Shown here piece after piece: positions 33,838-41,147 of a DNA stretch of 43,161 nucleotides. A program made the translations under genes and the position numbers. Positions within the stretch are counted from its first letter, which is position 1. Every line of letters begins with the position of its first letter. Origin of the DNA: Bacteroidales bacterium (lineage in GTDB: Bacteria; Bacteroidota; Bacteroidia; Bacteroidales; ML635J-15); the NCBI GenBank assembly GCA_017551515.1, contig JAFZLK010000104.1, positions 1 to 43,161 on the forward strand, written 5' to 3'. Under the pieces are notes generated by a model, which worked only from the letters and a program-made list of their open reading frames with translations, did no database searches and was not told the DNA's origin.

Positions 33838-35946
33838 TTATTTCTTCAAATGCTTGTCGAGCCAAGCCTTGAACTCGCGTTGCCACAAAATGCTGTTCTG
33901 CGGTTTCAGGACGAAGTGTGTTTCTTCGGGGAAGACTACCAACTTGCTTTCTATGCCACGCATTTGTGCCATGTTGAATGCCTGCAAACTTTCAGTATAT
34001 GGAATGCGGAAATCCTTGCCACCTGTGAATATTAATATAGGTGCATTCCAGTTCTGTACGAAGTGGTGAGGCGAGGTTTCGTATGACTTCTGTGCGATTG
34101 CATTGTCCTTTTCCCAGTATGGTCCGCCAAGGTCGTGGTTTACGAAGAACATTTCTTCGGTTGCTGCGTATTGCGATTCAAGGTTGAACATTCCGCAGTG
34201 TGCGATGAATGCCTTGAACAAGCTGTCCTGATTGTGACCTGCCAGCCAGTAAACCGAGAATCCGCCGTAGCTTGCACCAACAGCACCAATGTGGTCTTCA
34301 TCTATGTAAGATTCTGTCTTTATTGCGTTTACTGCCGAAACATAGTCCTTCATGTTCTGTCCGCCGTAGTCGCCCGAAATCTGTGCGTTCCATTCGGTGC
34401 CGAAGCCAGGAAGACCTCTGCGGTTAGGTGCGATTACGATGTAGCCGTTGGCTGCCATAATCTGGAAGTTCCAGCGGTACGACCAGAACTGTGATACAGG
34501 GCTTTGTGGTCCGCCTTCGCAGTAAAGTATTGCAGGATAAACCTTTGTGGAGTCGAACTTTGGCGGATAAATAACCCAAGTAAGCATCTGCTTGTTGTCG
34601 GTGGTAGTAACCCAGCGTTCTTCTACGCGACCCATTTCAATCTTGTCGTAGATGTTCTTGTTTACATTGGTTAGCTGACGTTCCTGTCCGTTCTTGTCAA
34701 CTACGAAAAGTTCTGTTGCCATCGACATTGAGGTCTTTGATGCAAGCAAGTCGTTTCCGCAAGCTGCAAGTCCTGTGTAGTCGTGCTGTCCCTTTGTGAG
34801 TTGGGTTATTTCGTTGTTTGTCAAGTCAACCGAGAAAATCTGGAAGGTTGCGTTAAGAACGGTTGTGAAGTACAATTTGTCTGCGTTTTCGTTGTCCCAA
34901 ACAACATTCGAGCAGCCATAGTCCCATTTTTCGGTAACGTATGTCTTTTCGCCCGATTCGAGATCCATAACAAAGAGGCGCTCCTTGTCCGATTCGTAAC
35001 CTGGAGTTTCCATGCTAATCCAAGCTAATTTCTTTGAGTCTGCCGAGAAAACAGGATATTTGTCGTAACCCATCATGCCTTCGGTGAGGTTCTTAACTGT
35101 GCCGTCTTCCAAGTTATATAGGTAAATGTCGGAATTAGTGCTGACTGCATATTCCTTGCCGCTGAGTTTCTTGCAAGTGTATGCAATACTCTTTCCATCG
35201 TTGCTCCAAGCGATTTCGGCATCGTCGAAGTATGGGCTGAGCGGAGAATCAAACTTTTCGCCTTCCATAATGTCGGCAGCAGTTGTGATGTTGTCGTTGA
35301 AATCAGCTACGAAGATGTGCGAATATTTATAGTCGTGCCAGTCGTTCCAGTGACGGTACATAAGGTCGGTTGCAATGATGCAGTTGGTGTTTGGCAAATC
35401 GGGGTAGATTTCGGCTGGAGTTTCGTCCATCTTCACATCGGCGATGAGCATAATCTTGTCGCCAGTGGGAGAAATCTTGAACGAATTTACATCGAATGCA
35501 AGGTTCGAAATCTTCTTGTTGTCCTTGCCATTAGCGGTCATTGTCCAAACCTGTACGGCATCGCCTTCGGTTGAGAGGTAAGCGATTTTTCCGTCCTTAG
35601 TCCAGCGTGGGTTAAAGCACGAAATGCTTTCATCGTTGGTAAGTCGTGTTGCTTCTCCACCTTCTACTGGAATAGAGTAAATCTGTGTGTTCGAACCGTT
35701 TGTCTCTACGCTGTAGTAAGTTACGGTGTAAAGAACGGTCTTTCCATCGGGGCTAACCTGCATATCGCCCAAGCGTCCGAATTTCCAAAGGACTTCGGGT
35801 GTCAGGATTCCATTCTGGATTTCTTCTTCGGTCAAGTCACGCTGATAAGCCACTGAGCCTTCAGCGTTTCCGCCTTTCTTGCCATCTTTGTTGCACGATG
35901 CGAAAATCAATGCAAGGCAAACAAGTACTAATGATATTTTCTTCAT
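33838..35946 (-). CDS. S9 family prolyl oligopeptidase-type peptidase, lipoprotein
   Basis: A 702-residue protein from ATG 35946 (MKKISLVLVCLALIFASC, lipobox Cys18); an in-frame ATG 30 bases upstream would bury the signal. Residues about 50-430 are WD40-like PD40 propeller strands (LGDMQVSPDGKTVLYTV, CFNPRWTKDGKIAYLS, IAWSNDGKSIAYTCK). Residues about 450-702 are the alpha/beta-hydrolase domain with GASYGG (Ser559), GGKDFRIP (Asp645) and EETHFVL (His677), a complete catalytic triad. It probably works as an envelope dipeptidyl/oligopeptidase in peptide use. The nuclease gene ending at 35966 is 19 bases upstream on the same strand. Confidence 0.92.
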   Translation of the reverse strand: MKKISLVLVCLALIFASCNKDGKKGGNAEGSVAYQRDLTEEEIQNGILTPEVLWKFGRLGDMQVSPDGKTVLYTVTYYSVETNGSNTQIYSIPVEGGEATRLTNDESISCFNPRWTKDGKIAYLSTEGDAVQVWTMTANGKDNKKISNLAFDVNSFKISPTGDKIMLIADVKMDETPAEIYPDLPNTNCIIATDLMYRHWNDWHDYKYSHIFVADFNDNITTAADIMEGEKFDSPLSPYFDDAEIAWSNDGKSIAYTCKKLSGKEYAVSTNSDIYLYNLEDGTVKNLTEGMMGYDKYPVFSADSKKLAWISMETPGYESDKERLFVMDLESGEKTYVTEKWDYGCSNVVWDNENADKLYFTTVLNATFQIFSVDLTNNEITQLTKGQHDYTGLAACGNDLLASKTSMSMATELFVVDKNGQERQLTNVNKNIYDKIEMGRVEERWVTTTDNKQMLTWVIYPPKFDSTKVYPAILYCEGGPQSPVSQFWSYRWNFQIMAANGYIVIAPNRRGLPGFGTEWNAQISGDYGGQNMKDYVSAVNAIKTESYIDEDHIGAVGASYGGFSVYWLAGHNQDSLFKAFIAHCGMFNLESQYAATEEMFFVNHDLGGPYWEKDNAIAQKSYETSPHHFVQNWNAPILIFTGGKDFRIPYTESLQAFNMAQMRGIESKLVVFPEETHFVLKPQNSILWQREFKAWLDKHLKK

Positions 35947-35965
35947 ATTCGTAATATTTATTATT

Positions 35966-37159
35966 TTATTCATCATCTATTTCAATATTATTAATATCTG
36001 GCAGAACATCTTGTATATCTTCGATTATTTTCTTTATTTCATATTCAGCTACTCCCATAGGCTGAGAAAATCCACGCAAAGAGAACCTTACTTTTTCGTT
36101 GCTTTTATTAGAACATAATAGTAGTCCAATTGTTGGGTTGTCCTGCGATGTCTTAATGTATTCATCAACAGCAGATATGTAAAAATTTAGTTTGCTTACA
36201 AACTCTGGAATAAATTCAACGGCTTTTAGCTCAATTACTACATAACGATGCATTTGCAAGTGATACATTAATAGGTCGATATAATAATCATCGCCATCTA
36301 CCATAAGGTGATACTGTCTTCCAACAAAAGCAAACCCACGTCCCATTTCCATCAAAAAATCGGTAACGTGTTCGGTTAGTTTCTTCTCTATTTCAAATTC
36401 ATTTTTGAGAGAAAGGGTGCCAATGAATCCAAAACAATACGGATCTTTAAATGCGTATCGTGCAAAATCGGAGTGTGCAGGAGGGATTGTGCTTGTGAAA
36501 TTTGTGACTGCATTCCCTTTTGTATGGATGTAATCAGTTGTAATATTGGCAAGCATTACATCACGACTCCAACCTTGCCTTGCGGTTTCTGTAATGTAAA
36601 AAGCACGCTCGACAAGCGATTTTATTTTAGGAATAAGGGTAATATGATGATACCAAGTTATTTGTGCAAGTTGTACTTGCACAAACTGTTCTCCATTTTT
36701 TTCTATTATAGTAAGAGGAATTTGTCCGGTGCATGTCTCTGGATTTTCTGCAAGTGCGACTTGCAGAATTTCGTATTGATTAAAATCTGCAAGTGGGACT
36801 TGCAGAAATGGAAAGTCGGGATAATCTGTAGCAAAGCGCTTCATATTCCATAAGTTACGAGCAGAAAAGCCTCTGTCATCTGGAAAAGAAACGGACAGGT
36901 CCTTTGCTAATTGCTCAACAACTTGCGCACCCCAACCGAGAGTTTCTTGCTTTTGCAAAATGTCTTTGCCAATTTGCCAATAGAGAGCCAATAATTCTTT
37001 GTTCACATTTAAGACAGCTTGCAATTTGGCTTGTTCTATGAGCGATACAATTTGATTGCGCCATTGTTGATAATCTTGTGGCGAGATATATTGAGGACTA
37101 CTTTCCGTTGCTATTTGTGGAACAGGTTCTGAATTTGCATATTTTACATTTTTAGTCAT
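35966..37159 (-). CDS. PD-(D/E)XK nuclease family protein, YhcG/DUF1016 type
   Basis: A 397-residue protein. The N-terminal DUF1016_N domain (about 27-115) contains WQIGKDILQ, WGAQVVEQLAKDLS and GFSARNLWNMKRF. The C-terminal nuclease domain (about 230-390) has DYYIDLLMYH with Asp295 and VIELKA with Glu310 and Lys312, the D...ExK core. YhcG proteins are found with restriction and other defence genes. Residues 117-167 form an insertion compared with family members I know; it contains LQVPLA, LQVALA and VQVQLA, encoded by three palindromic DNA repeats (36661-36806). The domain motifs remain in frame, so the protein may still work. Confidence 0.85.
   Translation of the reverse strand: MTKNVKYANSEPVPQIATESSPQYISPQDYQQWRNQIVSLIEQAKLQAVLNVNKELLALYWQIGKDILQKQETLGWGAQVVEQLAKDLSVSFPDDRGFSARNLWNMKRFATDYPDFPFLQVPLADFNQYEILQVALAENPETCTGQIPLTIIEKNGEQFVQVQLAQITWYHHITLIPKIKSLVERAFYITETARQGWSRDVMLANITTDYIHTKGNAVTNFTSTIPPAHSDFARYAFKDPYCFGFIGTLSLKNEFEIEKKLTEHVTDFLMEMGRGFAFVGRQYHLMVDGDDYYIDLLMYHLQMHRYVVIELKAVEFIPEFVSKLNFYISAVDEYIKTSQDNPTIGLLLCSNKSNEKVRFSLRGFSQPMGVAEYEIKKIIEDIQDVLPDINNIEIDDE
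36661..36806. repeat. Three palindromes inside the YhcG coding sequence
   Basis: Stems at 36661-36685 (11 bp, loop TGT), 36746-36768 (10 bp, loop GCG) and 36786-36806 (9 bp, loop GGG). All share the core GCAAGT-NNN-ACTTGC. They keep the reading frame and each codes for L/V-Q-V-x-L-A. Confidence 0.85.
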
Positions 37160-37181
37160 TCCTTACAGAGAATTTTGACCA

Positions 37182-37189
37182 CAAAGTTA
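37182..37189 (-). promoter_or_regulatory. -7 promoter box for the YhcG-like gene
   Basis: TAACTTTG on the minus strand, 22 bases before the start codon at 37159. Confidence 0.5.
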
Positions 37190-37239
37190 GTTCTTTTTTT
37201 GCAGAGTGTTACGGTAAAGTTTATTCTATGGAACATAAA

Positions 37240-37420
37240 ATCAGTCGAGACAATATATCATTGAGCAAAAGAGTCATTTCAATTGGAGGAATGGTGTGAT
37301 TATGTGCTATTGATGTACTAACAAAAAATAAGCAGCCGAATGTTGCAGACTGCTGTGAATATTTCCGCATTACAAATGCTGATATTCAAGCGTTTCGGAG
37401 TGCAAATCCGAAACGACGAG
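37240..37420. repeat. Multi-hairpin repeat, copy 1 (181 bp)
   Basis: Near-identical to 39462-39642. It contains three hairpins: CGTTTCGGA...TCCGAAACG (37391-37415), GCATT-ACA-AATGC (about 37367-37379) and AGCAG...CTGCT next to a run of A. On the minus strand the last one followed by TTATTTTTTG looks like a Rho-independent terminator. The repeat reaches into the coding sequence of the 225-residue protein and supplies its last 16 residues. Confidence 0.9.
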
Positions 37421-38047
37421 ATTTCTTATGTAATCATCAAAATCACTACATTTAACGTAGCGGTTTGTATATCCTAATGATTCCAAGTTTTCTCTTAACG
37501 CTTTGTTCAATTTCGTCAATTTTCGTATGTCTATTGAATTATAAGCCAGTATGTTCATATTTGCAAGGAATCTTTGTGCGGGGTCTTCTATTGTATTGGT
37601 GTCCGTAACAAGTACGTATATGCATGGTATTGATTCAAAAACATTAGTGTTTCCGCTGATTTTATTGCAAATAAGTATGCTGTCACTAATCTTTTTCTTC
37701 AAATTGTAACCAGCAACTTTACTTTTTATTATTTCATCATCTTCTGCTTCCGCATTGGAACTTTTCAATTGATGTGTCAAGAAATTCTTGTTGCTTTTGA
37801 TTTCAACAAACAAAAAATTATCACCTTTATGAGTAATACAGTCAACAGATGCCAATTGTGGCTGGTTATTTAAACGACAAAAAATAGACTTTACTTTATC
37901 AAAATCAACGACTTTAGTCTGTGATGGATTAGAACATGGATTGTTTATGCAAGGTGTATTGGGTTTAGGCTTGTGCAAAACGCAAATTTGTGTCTCGTCC
38001 AAGTTTGAGTATGACTTTATTTGTGAATATAGGTTTGTTGCGTTCAT
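37370..38047 (-). CDS. PD-(D/E)XK-like nuclease partner of the AAA ATPase (putative)
   Basis: A 225-residue protein, not a family I can name. SVDCITHKGDNFLFVEIKSNK (around 68-87) fits the core of a PD-(D/E)XK nuclease: Asp69, a beta-strand, then Glu82-Ile-Lys84. A Cys/His cluster upstream (Cys22, His25, Cys33, Cys38) could bind metal. The start is 3 bases after the ATPase stop, so they form a two-gene operon like many ATPase-plus-nuclease phage-defence pairs. The C-terminal residues LVVSDLHSETLEYQHL are encoded by the repeat element, so the native tail may have been replaced. Function is inferred from motif and context only. Confidence 0.55.
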   Translation of the reverse strand: MNATNLYSQIKSYSNLDETQICVLHKPKPNTPCINNPCSNPSQTKVVDFDKVKSIFCRLNNQPQLASVDCITHKGDNFLFVEIKSNKNFLTHQLKSSNAEAEDDEIIKSKVAGYNLKKKISDSILICNKISGNTNVFESIPCIYVLVTDTNTIEDPAQRFLANMNILAYNSIDIRKLTKLNKALRENLESLGYTNRYVKCSDFDDYIRNLVVSDLHSETLEYQHL

Positions 38048-38050
38048 AAG

Positions 38051-39340
38051 TTATTCCTTATAGTCAACAATATCCATGATGTGATTGAGCGGTTCTGCCA
38101 ATTTTGCAAAAACAGATGTAAGGTCATCTGTAACATCAGTCATCGTCTCAAGGTGTTTTTCGTCCTCTTCAGGCGTATAAAAATTGGTATATTTACTCAT
38201 TTTCTCAATTGCAGAATAATAGCGGATTGCCTGAAGGAAATATGGGCTATGAGTGGTTACCAATATTGGAATCCCGCTATTTGCCAGATTAACTAATTTT
38301 TCTGCAAAGCGTACTTGCCATTCGGGATGCAAATGATTTTCTGGTTCGTCCCAAATGAGCAATCGTTCCGGACCAATTATCTTCGTGTTTTCTAATAACT
38401 GGACAATACTTAGACTCTTGATTCCAGAAGCAACATTGACTGTCGTAAAACTATTGTTTCCCTCTTTAAAAACAAGTTGATGACTTGTTGTGTCATAAAC
38501 CATCTTTCCGCCAGTAATATCATTCATATTTATTTTAGAAGAAATAAGCCTGTCTGGTTGTTGCGATGCCCAAACAACTTTTTCAACCATATCCTTGATA
38601 TGCGATGGCACAATCGGCATACTGGCAAATGATGTGCGGCCTTCTGTCTCTCTCCAAGTCTTTGCCGCCATAATTGCATCCGCCAAATGAACATATAACG
38701 GAGATTCTATGTATGTCGCATCGGAAATGAAAGGATTCTTCTCGTCATAAAAAACTTTTACAATTTGATTGTTCATCGCTTCAAAACAAATGCGAGGATT
38801 ACCCTCCGATTGAAGTTCAACAGAAGTTGTTTCGTGTCCTACAGAACACAATGTGTTCATAAACTCCGATTCAATAAGGTATTGAAGTTCGGTTTTTAAA
38901 CTGGCGGCGGGATTATCTTTGTTATCCCAACAGATACGGATGTTCTCCAGATCTTCTTCCAACAGTTTTCTCTGACGAGGCACCAGATTGTGTTTCCATA
39001 ATATATTCTTTACATTTGAAATGAATTTATCTTTGTCTTCCGTTTCTATGAATAGTTTTTCAAAATCATTACTGAATCGTGGAAATCCGTATGAATCGTA
39101 GTCTATCTTGTGGTTTAGACCTTGGAGCCTACTGTAAAAAGATTCAATATGCTTTCTTAGTAATCTTTTATTGTCTTCTTCTCCTGCATTCTTGGTGTTT
39201 GCAATGGCTTTCACAACAGAAAATAGTGTCCGTCCAATTGTGCTTTTGCCCGAACTATTAGGACCAGCAATCACCGTCAAGCCATTTAATTTGATGTTTG
39301 CTTGCTTGATTTTATTAACAAATGAAAGTTTTAACTCCAT
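38051..39340 (-). CDS. AAA family ATPase (ABC/OLD-like, defence-type)
   Basis: A 429-residue ATPase of the AAA_15/AAA_21 group (SMC/ABC-like head). Walker A is GPNSSGKST (26-34), the ABC signature-like stretch is NVASGIKS (302-309), Walker B is LLIWDEPENHLHP (327-339, Asp331-Glu332) and the H-loop is TTHSP (362-366). The middle part (about 45-290) is helical and variable, the place of the coiled-coil arm. There is no Toprim domain, unlike OLD nucleases; the nuclease function probably lies in the next gene (3 bases downstream). Such ATPases act as sensors or switches in phage-defence systems (PARIS, Septu and others). The specific system is not recognised. Confidence 0.8.
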   Translation of the reverse strand: MELKLSFVNKIKQANIKLNGLTVIAGPNSSGKSTIGRTLFSVVKAIANTKNAGEEDNKRLLRKHIESFYSRLQGLNHKIDYDSYGFPRFSNDFEKLFIETEDKDKFISNVKNILWKHNLVPRQRKLLEEDLENIRICWDNKDNPAASLKTELQYLIESEFMNTLCSVGHETTSVELQSEGNPRICFEAMNNQIVKVFYDEKNPFISDATYIESPLYVHLADAIMAAKTWRETEGRTSFASMPIVPSHIKDMVEKVVWASQQPDRLISSKINMNDITGGKMVYDTTSHQLVFKEGNNSFTTVNVASGIKSLSIVQLLENTKIIGPERLLIWDEPENHLHPEWQVRFAEKLVNLANSGIPILVTTHSPYFLQAIRYYSAIEKMSKYTNFYTPEEDEKHLETMTDVTDDLTSVFAKLAEPLNHIMDIVDYKE

Positions 39341-39369
39341 ATTTCTGTTGCTGTTTGTGTTAATGGGTG

Positions 39370-39377
39370 CAAAATTA
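39370..39377 (-). promoter_or_regulatory. -7 promoter box for the ATPase/nuclease operon
   Basis: TAATTTTG on the minus strand, 29 bases before the start. Just upstream, 39394-39408 (CTTCTATGAGGGCAT) resembles the core of the 24-bp repeats at 33641-33761. Confidence 0.45.
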
Positions 39378-39461
39378 GGATAATAATTTCAAACTTCTAT
39401 GAGGGCATTAAAAATTATTTGATTTTTTAAGTCGCCATCTCTGGCTTTTGTAATAACCCGA

Positions 39462-39642
39462 ATCAGTCGAGACAATATGTCATTGAGCAAAAGAGTCATT
39501 TCAATTAGTGGAATGGTGTGATTATGTGCTATTGTTGTATTAACAAAAAATAAGCAGCCGAATGTTGCAGACTGCTGTGAATATTTCCGCATTACAAATG
39601 CTGATATTCAAGCGTTTCGGAGTGCAAATCCGAAACGACGAG
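39462..39642. repeat. Multi-hairpin repeat, copy 2 (181 bp)
   Basis: Differs from copy 1 (37240-37420) at only a few positions. It has the same three hairpins and terminator-like end on the minus strand. It lies downstream of the GNAT gene, separated from it by 93 bases (39643-39735) in which I see no gene. Together with the ATPase promoter it accounts for most of the 395-base gap 39341-39735. Confidence 0.9.
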
Positions 39643-39735
39643 TTCAACTGTTTTATTTTCTGTAATTTGAAAGCAATAAGGATGATAAAAATCTATGCTG
39701 ATATTTAAGATTTTCGTAAACCATAAACCATTGAT

Positions 39736-40266
39736 TTAAAGCAGTTGGGTCAAGTCATAGTACATTGGAACCGTTTCCTTCCCTAAATTATCGGGGTCAC
39801 TTGGTTTCAGCAACTTAAATCCGTTTTTCTGATAAAAAGGAATTGCATCCTTCAATGCATCCACCGTTATAAAAGCACAACCCGTCCTGTTGTTGGTAAC
39901 AAATGTATCCTTGACAAAATTAATTATAAGACGGCCTAGATGCTCATTTTGATGTGCTAAATTTACACCTAATCGTCCAATTTTGACTGCAGGATAATCG
40001 CTACGATGCTTGCTGTGCGGAAATTCCTGCTTTATTTTTCGCCAAGTAGCCTTGTCGCTTTCATTTATGGAAATCCTATCATTTGAAACGGAGAAAAATG
40101 CCAATAACTCAGTTTCATCTTCGAGAATATATGTAACTGCTAATAAATGGGCTGCGTATGCTTTGGCATCGTTTTGCAAAAAGTCATTCAAATCGGCATT
40201 TCCACAATCAAAAGGTCTCAATACATAATCTTGTGTAAGCCGAACTATCCTACGATTATTTTGCAT
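39736..40266 (-). CDS. GNAT acetyltransferase, TacT/AtaT-like toxin candidate
   Basis: A 176-residue GNAT-fold protein. The opening FDCGNADLNDFLQNDAKAYA (19-38) is the pattern shared by tRNA-acetylating toxins (F-x-C-G-x-x-x-L-x-x-F-L). The acetyl-CoA motif is IGRLGVNLAHQNEHLGRLI (96-114), and FYQKNGF (144-150) carries the expected catalytic Tyr145. A 52-residue open frame ends 11 bases upstream, giving a toxin-antitoxin-like pair. Toxins of this group acetylate the amino acid on charged tRNA. That activity is inferred from family resemblance. Confidence 0.8.
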   Translation of the reverse strand: MQNNRRIVRLTQDYVLRPFDCGNADLNDFLQNDAKAYAAHLLAVTYILEDETELLAFFSVSNDRISINESDKATWRKIKQEFPHSKHRSDYPAVKIGRLGVNLAHQNEHLGRLIINFVKDTFVTNNRTGCAFITVDALKDAIPFYQKNGFKLLKPSDPDNLGKETVPMYYDLTQLL

Positions 40267-40277
40267 AGATTTGTCAT

Positions 40278-40436
40278 TTAGAAAGTAAAAGTAAGCATGG
40301 CGCGGATAACATCAGCATCATTTTTTACCTGTTGCTTTTCCTCGTCTGACACCTTTTGGGCTTTTTCCATTTCTGCAATGAAAGCAAATGCATCACTTCC
40401 TTCCAATACAGGCGTTGGTTCTATCGGTCTTGCCAT
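40278..40436 (-). CDS. Small partner (antitoxin candidate) of the GNAT protein
   Basis: A 52-residue protein starting MARPIEPTPVLEGSDAFAF and ending ADVIRAMLTFTF. It starts 31 bases after the -7 box of the 49-bp promoter repeat and ends 11 bases before the GNAT start. The opening P-I-E-P-T-P-V-L-x-G-x-D-A resembles small proteins encoded before GNAT toxins in Bacteroidales. It is highly charged and shows no clear DNA-binding ribbon-helix-helix. Confidence 0.65.
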   Translation of the reverse strand: MARPIEPTPVLEGSDAFAFIAEMEKAQKVSDEEKQQVKNDADVIRAMLTFTF

Positions 40437-40466
40437 ATCTTATACCCTTTCTAATAATTTGACAAT

Positions 40467-40515
40467 GCAAAATTACATTTTTTTGAAAAAACAGCAATGG
40501 ATTTCTATTCTTTGT
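40467..40515 (-). promoter_or_regulatory. 49-bp promoter repeat, copy a (GNAT unit)
   Basis: Identical to 40972-41020. On the minus strand it holds TTG (40497-40495), 19 bases, TAATTTTG (40475-40468), a complete Bacteroidetes promoter directing the 52-residue and GNAT genes. Confidence 0.8.
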
Positions 40516-40522
40516 AAAAACC

Positions 40523-40617
40523 AAATAAGCAGCCGAATGTTGCAGACTGCTGTAAATATTTCCGCATTACAAATGCTGATATTCAAGCGTTTCGGAGTGC
40601 AAATCCGAAACGACGAG
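40523..40617. repeat. Multi-hairpin repeat, copy 3 (95 bp)
   Basis: Matches 37326-37420 and 39548-39642 almost exactly, with all three hairpins, but lacks the outer 86 bases of copies 1 and 2. It begins 13 bases after the MNT stop codon, inside the start of a HEPN-like reading frame. Confidence 0.9.
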
Positions 40618-40636
40618 ATTCTTCATCAGTCAGCAT
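40583..40636 (-). pseudogene. Remnant of a HEPN partner gene
   Basis: ATG 40636 overlaps the MNT stop by 7 bases (ATGCTGA), as is usual in MNT-HEPN pairs. It reads MLTDEESR, which looks like the first residues of a HEPN protein, and then runs into repeat copy 3 (RFGFALRNA) and stops. The rest of the HEPN gene is gone. Confidence 0.5.
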
Positions 40637-40953
40637 AAGACCACCCCTTCCTTGTTTACATTATTATAAAATGGTGTTCCCTTTCGTTTTGCCCACTCCT
40701 TATAAGAATATATCTTCGGACTGAAATATGTGCCATATTCCCATCCCAATTCAACAAATGGATATGCAAATGCGCCAAATACATCTCCGTTAACATCCTT
40801 TTCGTCAAGTAATATCAGCAAATCCCAGTCCGACTCTTCGCGAGCATCGCCACGCGCACGCGAACCGAAAAGGATAAGTTTTGAACCATTAGGCAGCACC
40901 TTTGTACCCAATGCTTGTATGGAATTCAATATGACATCGTTTTCTGCTGACAT
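40630..40953 (-). CDS. Minimal nucleotidyltransferase (MNT) domain protein
   Basis: A 107-residue protein of the MNT type. The polymerase-beta motif is FGSRARGDAREESDWDLLIL (29-48), with the catalytic Asp42 and Asp44; YNNVNKEGVVL closes the protein, as in typical MNTs. In MNT-HEPN toxin-antitoxin pairs MNT neutralises the HEPN RNase by AMPylation. Here the HEPN gene is reduced to a stub by the adjoining repeat, so the antitoxin is orphaned. Transcription should come from the 49-bp promoter repeat, copy b. Confidence 0.85.
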   Translation of the reverse strand: MSAENDVILNSIQALGTKVLPNGSKLILFGSRARGDAREESDWDLLILLDEKDVNGDVFGAFAYPFVELGWEYGTYFSPKIYSYKEWAKRKGTPFYNNVNKEGVVLC

Positions 40954-40971
40954 ATCATTGTTTGCATATCG

Positions 40972-41020
40972 GCAAAATTACATTTTTTTGAAAAAACAGC
41001 AATGGATTTCTATTCTTTGT
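40972..41020 (-). promoter_or_regulatory. 49-bp promoter repeat, copy b (MNT unit)
   Basis: TTG (41002-41000), 19 bases, TAATTTTG (40980-40973) on the minus strand. Same sequence as 40467-40515. Its -7 box ends 19 bases before the MNT start codon. Confidence 0.8.
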
Positions 41021-41147
41021 GAAAAGCAACAAAAACAGCAGCCAACTATTTGCTGACAGCTGGAGATTTAAAATCGTAATTCGTACTTAGTGAATCCTAT
41101 TGTGTACATACTGGGCGAATAGGTTTGTTTCCGTTGATAAGTCATTT

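Noticed and set aside
39389..39592. 67-residue minus-strand open frame
   Set aside because: It lies almost wholly within repeat copy 2 and its translation follows the hairpin sequence. No start signal or family resemblance.
37240..40617. Chromosomal integron with attC sites
   Set aside because: The repeats sit at gene ends like attC, but I found no RYYYAAC or GTTRRRY core pair at their edges and no integrase in the window. Kept only as an analogy.
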